From assembly GCA_012841925.1 (NCBI GenBank), contig DUTT01000021.1:1-64000 (forward strand): a stretch of DNA of 64,000 bases. Direction: 5' to 3'. The DNA comes from Clostridiales bacterium. GTDB taxonomy: Bacteria; Bacillota; Clostridia; Peptostreptococcales; Anaerovoracaceae. The notes under the pieces are model-generated. The model was given only the letters and a program-made list of their open reading frames with translations. It was not told the DNA's origin and did no database searches. This document shows positions 58,413-64,000 of the stretch, in pieces; within the stretch, counting starts at the first letter, position 1; each line of letters starts with the position of its first letter. Made by a program: the position numbers and the translations under genes.

Positions 58413-60934
58413 GACTGAGTCTCAATAAATCGCAAAAAATCTGCCGCCATCTCCGGATCGAACTGTGTACCGGCTTTTTTCTGAATGGTTTCCATGGCGC
58501 TTGCGCAGTCTCCGCCCGTTCGGCAGTAGTATTCGTAATAACCGCAGATCGATATGATGCGGCTCAGCCGCGGTATTTCCTCCCCTTTAAGGCCCTTGGG
58601 GTACCCGTTCCCGTCCCAGCGCTCGTGATGCGCCAGCACCGTGTCGGCCAGATCCAGCGTTTTATCGAAGCTGCTGAGGATCTGGTAACCGGCAATCGGA
58701 TGTCTGCGGAACGACTCTGCCCGCTCGGCATCCGTCCATTCGCTCCGATTGGCCTGCCTGCCGATATCGACGACCATCCCGATGTCGTGCAGCCGCGCCG
58801 CTTCGCTTGCGATGCGAACCTGCTCATCGGACAATCCGAGAAACATTCCAAATTGCCGGGACAGCTCGCTTACGGTCTCTGAATGCTGTACCTGCTGTTC
58901 ATCGCGGTGCAACAAGCCGATAATCGATGTCAGGTTTTGTTCCTGCTGTGCGTGGCGCTCAATCGCTTTTTGCCGGTACATCATCGTTTCAGCACGCTGA
59001 AGGAAATCCGCGGCATCTTCCTCGATGGCTTCTTTAACGGCGAACCCCACCGACGCGCTGCTTTGAATGGCTTGTATGCTTTGCGATGCAATGTCCTCAC
59101 TGATACGGGCGGCGATATCAGCGGCCTGTGCGTAATCGGTTCCGGGCAACAGAAGCACAAATTCATCGCCTCCCCAACGGGCAAGAATGTCTTCGGCACG
59201 ACAGGACTCCCGCAGCACTTCGGCTACGCGCTTAATCAGCTCGTCGCCGTATGCATGGCCGAATATATCGTTCGTCAATTTGAGTCCGTTTACATCGCAG
59301 AGGATCAACGACATCGGCATGTTTCGCTTTGTGTCGAGCCGCTGCATTTCCTCTTCGAAGAACCGCCGGTTGTAAAGGCCCGTAAGCGGATCGCGCAGGC
59401 TGAGGTATTCCATCTCCCTGCGCTGTGTTTTCCGTTTCGTCGCATCGCGAAAAACCACAACGACGCTATCGATATCCCCCGCCTCACCGAACACAGGGGA
59501 CGCACTGTTTTCGATGTCGTACCGCATACCGTTTCTCGATATCAGGATCGCATAGTTTTCCAGTTCGTAAAGCTCGCCCGTCTGCAGCACCTGTACCACA
59601 GGATCGAGGATAACCTCGCCTTCTTCCTCGTGTGAGAGGCAGAATACATCCCGATAATCGGCTCCGATCGCTTCGAAACGCGGCCAGCCTGTAAGGCCGG
59701 TGGCAATGTCGTTGATCATTTGAATCCGCCCGTCTCTTGACACCACGATCACAGCATCGCCGATGGACATAATCGTTTTAAAAAACCGGTCGCGCTCCTG
59801 CGCAAGCATCGTCATGTGCTTGCGACGCTTAACCGCATTCCACACACTGGTCATAAACATCGTCAGCTCAGACACATCCACTTCGTCGTAATCCGAACCT
59901 TTGTTGCAGAGTCCGACGACGGCGACTGCCTGACCTGCGACGATGATAGGCACGCACAGGAGGTTATGAATAAAATGCTGTCCGTCGCATGGATCCGTAT
60001 CCGAAAAACGGTTATCCATAACCGGCTGCTTATCTGCGACCGCTTTGTCGCGCACTTCTTTGAACAGGCGCTTAATTTTACTCTCATCGATCGCGGCGAC
60101 TGAATCCTGCTCGGAGACGCTGAATATCTCCGCGGTATATACTTCGGTCTCCTCTTCGTAAAATGCGAGACAGCCATGCTCGCTTTCCGATAGTTCCCGA
60201 GCAATCTGCAGGGCATACTCGAGCTGCTGATGCCGGTCGGGAAACGTGCCAGTCAGCATTTCCATCATCCGCTTGTGCCACGCAAGCTCTCGCTCGTGTC
60301 GCATCTGCTCTGTTCTCTCATCGGTAACATCGCTGATGTAGGCGCCGACTCCGGTCGATCCGTCCGGCATTCCGACCGGAAATTTCGTTGAACGGAAATA
60401 GCGATTCCTCCATTGCACGGTCTCTGTAAGCTCCGCCTGGTTCATCAGCACTTCAGCATCCGCCATCGTACTGATTTTAGAAAGGCTTTGAGGCATCAGT
60501 TCAAAATCGCCCCGACCGATAATCTGATCCCGGGGACGCCGCAGCGCTTTTCGCATGGCTTCGTTGACAATTACATAGTTTAAGCGGCTGTCTTTGAGAA
60601 ACACGTATCCGCTGTCGGCATTTAAAAAAGTCTGTATCAGCCGATTATAGCGGTCGAGCCGGTCGTTTACTTCCGCCAGTTCCTTCTTGCGCTTTCTCAG
60701 TCGCAACAAAAAATACGCAGACGAAACGACTGCGAAGACGACCGCACCGTGGAAGGCAATCGGGTGTTTGCTGTTTTGATAAAAAATTGAATCGCTGTAT
60801 TCATTGCCGTACACATCAACGGCGAGCGCATCTGCCCCCGCGCTTGTGGACGGGCCAGGTGTTGCGGCCCGAATGGGAACCGCTGACGTCAGGCACAACA
60901 GAATCAGCAAAAAAACGATACAACGGATTTTCAC
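58409..60934 (-). CDS. PAS-GAF-PAS-GGDEF signalling protein with degenerate HD-GYP
   Basis: An 841-residue sensor. A signal or first helix spans residues 5-25, with a second helix at about 65-80. PAS (about 100-200), GAF (about 220-390) and PAS (about 395-515) regions follow. An intact GGDEF (RWGGDEFVLLLPG) lies near 600. The HD-GYP-like C-terminus keeps LHDIGMVV and HHERWDGNGYP, but ICGYYEYYC replaces VADAYDAM, losing conserved aspartates. It is therefore probably a diguanylate cyclase with an impaired phosphodiesterase domain. The GTG at 60934 has GGAGG five bases upstream; an earlier TTG overlaps that site. Confidence 0.86.
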   Translation of the reverse strand: MKIRCIVFLLILLCLTSAVPIRAATPGPSTSAGADALAVDVYGNEYSDSIFYQNSKHPIAFHGAVVFAVVSSAYFLLRLRKRKKELAEVNDRLDRYNRLIQTFLNADSGYVFLKDSRLNYVIVNEAMRKALRRPRDQIIGRGDFELMPQSLSKISTMADAEVLMNQAELTETVQWRNRYFRSTKFPVGMPDGSTGVGAYISDVTDERTEQMRHERELAWHKRMMEMLTGTFPDRHQQLEYALQIARELSESEHGCLAFYEEETEVYTAEIFSVSEQDSVAAIDESKIKRLFKEVRDKAVADKQPVMDNRFSDTDPCDGQHFIHNLLCVPIIVAGQAVAVVGLCNKGSDYDEVDVSELTMFMTSVWNAVKRRKHMTMLAQERDRFFKTIMSIGDAVIVVSRDGRIQMINDIATGLTGWPRFEAIGADYRDVFCLSHEEEGEVILDPVVQVLQTGELYELENYAILISRNGMRYDIENSASPVFGEAGDIDSVVVVFRDATKRKTQRREMEYLSLRDPLTGLYNRRFFEEEMQRLDTKRNMPMSLILCDVNGLKLTNDIFGHAYGDELIKRVAEVLRESCRAEDILARWGGDEFVLLLPGTDYAQAADIAARISEDIASQSIQAIQSSASVGFAVKEAIEEDAADFLQRAETMMYRQKAIERHAQQEQNLTSIIGLLHRDEQQVQHSETVSELSRQFGMFLGLSDEQVRIASEAARLHDIGMVVDIGRQANRSEWTDAERAESFRRHPIAGYQILSSFDKTLDLADTVLAHHERWDGNGYPKGLKGEEIPRLSRIISICGYYEYYCRTGGDCASAMETIQKKAGTQFDPEMAADFLRFIETQS

Positions 60935-61089
60935 ACACGCCTCCAATGCACACTGACACCCGCAGGTTAAGCGGATGCAACGGATCGGTCTGGCACCAAA
61001 CTATATCATAAGTTATAATAGCATACTTTCCGGGAATTGAACACCTCCACAACAAACATTGTCGGCCTATGCGCAGTTTCGCCTGCAAT

Positions 61090-61121
61090 AAAAACGGCTC
61101 TCCCGTTGCCGTGGAAAGCCG
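61090..61121 (-). terminator. intrinsic terminator after tRNA-Ser
   Basis: On the minus-strand RNA, CGGCTTTCC pairs with GGGAGAGCCG (one mismatch or bulge) and is followed by UUUUUAUU. It lies nine bases beyond the CCA end of the tRNA. Confidence 0.75.
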
Positions 61122-61129
61122 TGGTACGC

Positions 61130-61217
61130 TGGCGGAGGGTTAGGGATTTGAACCCTAGGTACCCGGAGGTACACTGGTTTTCGAGACCAGCTCCTTCAGC
61201 CGCTCGGACAACCCTCC
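61130..61217 (-). tRNA. tRNA-Ser, anticodon CGA
   Basis: An 88-base gene with encoded CCA. Acceptor stem GGAGGGT/ACCCTCC is followed by discriminator G. The anticodon stem CTGGT/ACCAG encloses the loop CTCGAAA, giving anticodon CGA for UCG codons. A long variable arm (GTACCTCCGGGTAC) is typical of class II tRNA-Ser. The T arm is TAGGGTTCAAATCCCTA. It begins 15 bases after the stop of the lipid-kinase-like gene, so it may be co-transcribed with it. Confidence 0.95.
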
Positions 61218-61232
61218 GCAATGATGCACGCG

Positions 61233-62156
61233 CTATGCGTTTGTTCTGCAGGCTCCTTCCGGGACCGAAAACTGCACGGCTCCGGGAAGAACATCGCATG
61301 TCATTCGATCGAAGCTTGTAATCTCACCGTCGATGGACACGTTGACCGGTTCGCGGGCTTCGATGCTCAGGTGCGTGCACGTCTTGAATACGATGTGCGG
61401 TGCAAACCTGGGATTCGCAAGGTGCGTACCTTTCCGGTACGCTGCGAGCAACCGGATGACCTCGATTCCCCGAACCGGACGGATGATGCACACGTCGATG
61501 GCTCCGTCGGCAAGCGATGCGTGCGGGGCGCTTCGAAAGCCTCCTCCGCAATAGCTGCCGTTTGCCACGCCGATCAGGAATAATTCTTCGTCGACGACTT
61601 CCCCGTCATCGAATTCGATTCGCATCCGGTACGTCTTGCCCCGTGCGAGCACCTTGACCGCACCGACGGCATAGGCCAGACTGCCTTTGAGAAGCGGAGA
61701 CTCCTTGAGCTTTGCCGCTTCGGCAACCACGTCGCAGTCCACACCGATGTTGATCATGTTGATCGAATACATGTCGCCTGCGCGAATGACATCCAGCGCC
61801 TGAGGTGTTCCTGCCAGCTGCTTCTGAATGTTTCTGAACACCGGCTCGTTTTCGAAGTTCCTGGAAAAATCGTTCCCCGTGCCGTACGGCACATAGGCCA
61901 GCTCGGCGTTGGGATATCCCACGAGGCCGCAAAGCGCATGGTTGAGAGTCCCGTCTCCGCCGCAGGCGTAGAACCGAATGTGCGCACCGCTCGCTGCCTG
62001 GCTCGCAGTAAATTCGACAATGTCCGCTGCCGATCGGGTCAGGTGGATGTCGAAGTTCACTTCCGCTTCTGTACAGACGCGCTGAATTTCCGGCACCAGC
62101 TCCAGCGGAGCTTTTTTTTGACCGGCTGCAGGGTTTACGAGGAATACATGCTTCAT
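61233..62156 (-). CDS. diacylglycerol-kinase-family lipid kinase (second copy)
   Basis: A 307-residue DAGK-fold protein. FLVNPAAGQKKAPL is at residues 4-17. FYACGGDGTLNHALCGL is near 57-73 and YVPYGTGNDFSRNF near 85-98. The C-terminal VNVSIDGEITSFDRMTCDVL resembles YegS/DgkB. The ATG at 62156 has AAGGAT upstream; the open frame further upstream crosses the promoter. It should phosphorylate a lipid such as diacylglycerol. It resembles the protein at 17810-18697 only in family motifs. The tRNA-Ser gene follows at once. Confidence 0.86.
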   Translation of the reverse strand: MKHVFLVNPAAGQKKAPLELVPEIQRVCTEAEVNFDIHLTRSAADIVEFTASQAASGAHIRFYACGGDGTLNHALCGLVGYPNAELAYVPYGTGNDFSRNFENEPVFRNIQKQLAGTPQALDVIRAGDMYSINMINIGVDCDVVAEAAKLKESPLLKGSLAYAVGAVKVLARGKTYRMRIEFDDGEVVDEELFLIGVANGSYCGGGFRSAPHASLADGAIDVCIIRPVRGIEVIRLLAAYRKGTHLANPRFAPHIVFKTCTHLSIEAREPVNVSIDGEITSFDRMTCDVLPGAVQFSVPEGACRTNA

Positions 62157-62212
62157 TTCTAATCCTTCTGCCTGCCGCGCGTACACAGCGCCGATTTTTT
62201 CGCACAGTGGAA

Positions 62213-62241
62213 AGTATAGCACAGCAGAATCAAAAGCTCAA
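62213..62241 (-). promoter_or_regulatory. promoter of the lipid-kinase/tRNA-Ser unit
   Basis: On the minus strand TTGAGC (62236-62241) and TATACT (62213-62218) are 17 bases apart, in the gap between the nucleoside phosphorylase gene and the lipid-kinase-like gene. Confidence 0.6.
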
Positions 62242-62257
62242 CAATAAACCGACGAAT

Positions 62258-63562
62258 TTATATCAGCACCCGATGAATCAGAGGACGCGGCTCCGGCCTG
62301 TTGCTCGAAATGGAAAATGCGCCGGCTGCCTCCGGAATTCCCTGCTGTAGCTTGTCCCGATCGTCTGCGTACAAAACGGCGAGCACGTCGCCCTTCTCCA
62401 CGGTATCGCCCGTCTTCTTTTTTAAGAGCAGACCCGCAGATGCGTCGATGATATCGTCTTTCGTTCGCCGGCCCGCGCCTAAATGGAGCGACGCAAGCCC
62501 GATGCGGTCGGCTTCGATCGATGCGACAAAGCCGCTCTGTTCCGCGATGCAGGGAGCGCTGAAACGAGCCTGCTTCAACCTCGAAAAATCTTCCAGCGCA
62601 CGCACATCGCCGCCCTGGGCCTGCACGAACTGCTTCATCGTTTGGAATGCCGCACCGCTTTTTAGAACTCGCTCTGCCATGGAGCAGCCTTCTTCGGGAG
62701 TCGCGGACGCACCACCGGCAAAGATCATATAACCTGCCAGCATCAGGCACAGTTCCTGCAGATCAGCCGGTCCCCGCCCCTGCAGCGTTCGGCACGCTTC
62801 GATCACTTCCAGGCTGTTTCCGACGGCGCAGCCAAGCGGCTGGCTCATATCCGTGACGAGTGCAATCGTCTTCTTCCCTGCATCGTTGCCGATGTCGACC
62901 ATCAGCGCTGCAAGTTCGCCTGCATTCTGCTCGGTCTTCATAAACGCTCCCGATCCGCACTTGACATCCAACACGATCGCCTCGCTGCCCGAAGCCAGCT
63001 TCTTGCTCATGATGCTTGCGGCAATCAGAGAAATATTGTCTACCGTAGCCGTAACGTCGCGGATGGCATAGAGTTTTTTATCGGCTGGTGCGATATCGCC
63101 GGTCTGCCCGATGATACCCATACCCGAGGTGCGGACCGCCTCGATGAATTCCTGTTCGGACAGTTGCACCCTAAACCCGGGTATGGACTCGAGCTTGTCG
63201 ACGGTGCCACCCGTAAATCCCAGCCCACGGCCGGACATCTTCGCTACGGTGATGCCGCACGTTGCCGCAAGCGGCCCCACGACAAGCGACGTCTTGTCAC
63301 CGACGCCTCCTGTGCTGTGTTTGTCGACTTTGATGCCCGGCAGTGCGGAAAGATCGACGATATCGCCGCTAGCCAGCATGGCGTTGGTGAACGAAAATGT
63401 CTCCTGCCTCGTCATGCCCTGAAAGTAGATGGCCATCAGCATCGCGGATGTCTGATAATCCGGTATGGAGTCGTCCGTTACACCCTGAATAAAAAACTCC
63501 CATTCGGCAGGCAACAGGGACTGTCCCTCTTTTTTCTTCTGGATGAGTTCGACCATGTTCAT
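62258..63562 (-). CDS. deoA: pyrimidine-nucleoside (thymidine) phosphorylase
   Basis: A 434-residue enzyme of the thymidine/pyrimidine nucleoside phosphorylase family. KHSTGGVGDKTS at residues 81-92 is the phosphate-binding signature. KMSGRGLGFTGGTVDKLESI and SKKLASGSEAIVLDVKCGSG follow. The C-terminal PYNP domain (about 345-434) closes the active site. It splits uridine or thymidine with phosphate to give base and pentose 1-phosphate, which DeoB encoded upstream isomerises. The start overlaps the deoB stop by four bases. The name pdp would be equally valid. Confidence 0.92.
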   Translation of the reverse strand: MNMVELIQKKKEGQSLLPAEWEFFIQGVTDDSIPDYQTSAMLMAIYFQGMTRQETFSFTNAMLASGDIVDLSALPGIKVDKHSTGGVGDKTSLVVGPLAATCGITVAKMSGRGLGFTGGTVDKLESIPGFRVQLSEQEFIEAVRTSGMGIIGQTGDIAPADKKLYAIRDVTATVDNISLIAASIMSKKLASGSEAIVLDVKCGSGAFMKTEQNAGELAALMVDIGNDAGKKTIALVTDMSQPLGCAVGNSLEVIEACRTLQGRGPADLQELCLMLAGYMIFAGGASATPEEGCSMAERVLKSGAAFQTMKQFVQAQGGDVRALEDFSRLKQARFSAPCIAEQSGFVASIEADRIGLASLHLGAGRRTKDDIIDASAGLLLKKKTGDTVEKGDVLAVLYADDRDKLQQGIPEAAGAFSISSNRPEPRPLIHRVLI

Positions 63563-64000
63563 CGCTTTACAATCTCCTGCAAAAAGCTCGTTCCGATGGG
63601 AGTGCGTTCCGGGATGTCCAGGTATTCAAGAATCGTAGCTGCGATATCGGCAAAAGTCGCACGCGTCCCCAAATTGATACCCGCTTTGACCAGCTTGCCC
63701 GCTACAAGGAGAGGCACAGCCTCGCGCGTATGATCCCACCCCTCGTGGCACGGGTCGTTTCCGTGGTCAGCGCAGAGCATCAGCACATCCTCTTGCTGCA
63801 TTGCGGACAGGATGTCCGGGATCCGGGCGTCGAATGCCTCGAGCGCTTCGGCATAACCGCGAGCGTTTCTCCGGTGACCGAATTGTGAATCGAAATCCAC
63901 GAGGTTGGTGAACAGCAGTCCGGAGAACGATTCTCTCATGGCTTGGACCGTCTCGTCCACCCCGTGCGCGTTGCTTGTGATGTGCACCGACTGCGTCAGA
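63559..64000 (-). CDS. deoB: phosphopentomutase, 3' part
   Basis: The C-terminal 146 or so residues of DeoB; the 5' part lies beyond the right edge and the frame is open to the last base. FTNLVDFDSQFGHRRN, MLCADHGNDPCHEGWDHTRE and the final RTPIGTSFLQEI are characteristic, with metal-site aspartates and histidines of the alkaline phosphatase-like fold. It converts (deoxy)ribose 1-phosphate to the 5-phosphate. It is coupled to the nucleoside phosphorylase gene by an ATGA overlap, forming a nucleoside-salvage operon. Confidence 0.93.
   Translation of the reverse strand, partial: LTQSVHITSNAHGVDETVQAMRESFSGLLFTNLVDFDSQFGHRRNARGYAEALEAFDARIPDILSAMQQEDVLMLCADHGNDPCHEGWDHTREAVPLLVAGKLVKAGINLGTRATFADIAATILEYLDIPERTPIGTSFLQEIVKR

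Overview
The window looks like the chromosome of an anaerobic, Clostridia-type Bacillota. Supporting signs are a T-box leader, strong AGGAGG-type ribosome binding sites with several GTG starts, a TM1266-type hydrogenase-system protein, a 2-hydroxyacyl-CoA dehydratase activase, a B12-dependent methionine synthase with a separate activation protein, a PdxS/MocR pair and a DUF3798 ABC importer. Composition is fairly even at mid GC. I see no insertion sequence, integrase, phage module, CRISPR array or rRNA. The only tRNA is tRNA-Ser(CGA). Almost everything is on the minus strand in tightly packed, often overlapping operons.

Layout. (1) 1-12.9 kb: one long minus-strand catabolic operon. It has a class II aldolase, a D-2-hydroxyacid dehydrogenase, a zinc alcohol dehydrogenase and an FGGY sugar kinase, followed by three YtcJ-type amidohydrolases interleaved with three M20D amidohydrolases. 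(2) 13-17.7 kb: an RND pump, its membrane-fusion protein and a small C_GCAxxG_C_C protein. (3) 17.8-24.3 kb: a lipid-kinase-like protein, then a DUF3798 lipoprotein with a double-ABC ATPase and two permeases. (4) 24.4-32.1 kb: an M20 dipeptidase, then a long-chain acyl-CoA ligase with a dehydratase activase encoded as two overlapping genes. (5) 32.2-36.1 kb: a GIY-YIG protein and a compact operon of a TM1266-like protein, a NitT/TauT-type ABC importer and a divergent HydE-like radical SAM enzyme. (6) 36.2-40.6 kb, plus strand except cobO: an Rnk-like factor, ribosomal protein L25/Ctc, CobO, and a complete polar amino-acid ABC importer. (7) 40.7-46.7 kb: an LctP-family permease with an unannotated 51-residue membrane protein, divergent pdxR-like and pdxS genes, and mgtE behind a structured leader holding a short ORF. 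(8) 46.7-51.7 kb: a HerA-like ATPase, a tandem PII-like protein and a DUF1538 membrane protein with its own PII-like tail. (9) 52-61 kb: two c-di-GMP signalling proteins flanking a methionine operon (metF, activation protein, metH) controlled by a methionine T-box. (10) 61.1-64 kb: tRNA-Ser, a second lipid-kinase-like protein, pyrimidine-nucleoside phosphorylase and the 3' part of deoB.

The most unusual items are the HydE-like/ABC/TM1266 cluster with its own leader, the amidohydrolase-pair/sugar-kinase operon, the mgtE leader with a 28-codon ORF, the 51-residue partner of the LctP permease, and the complementary active-site losses in the two GGDEF/HD-GYP proteins. All family names come from reading motifs by eye. 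No database search was run.
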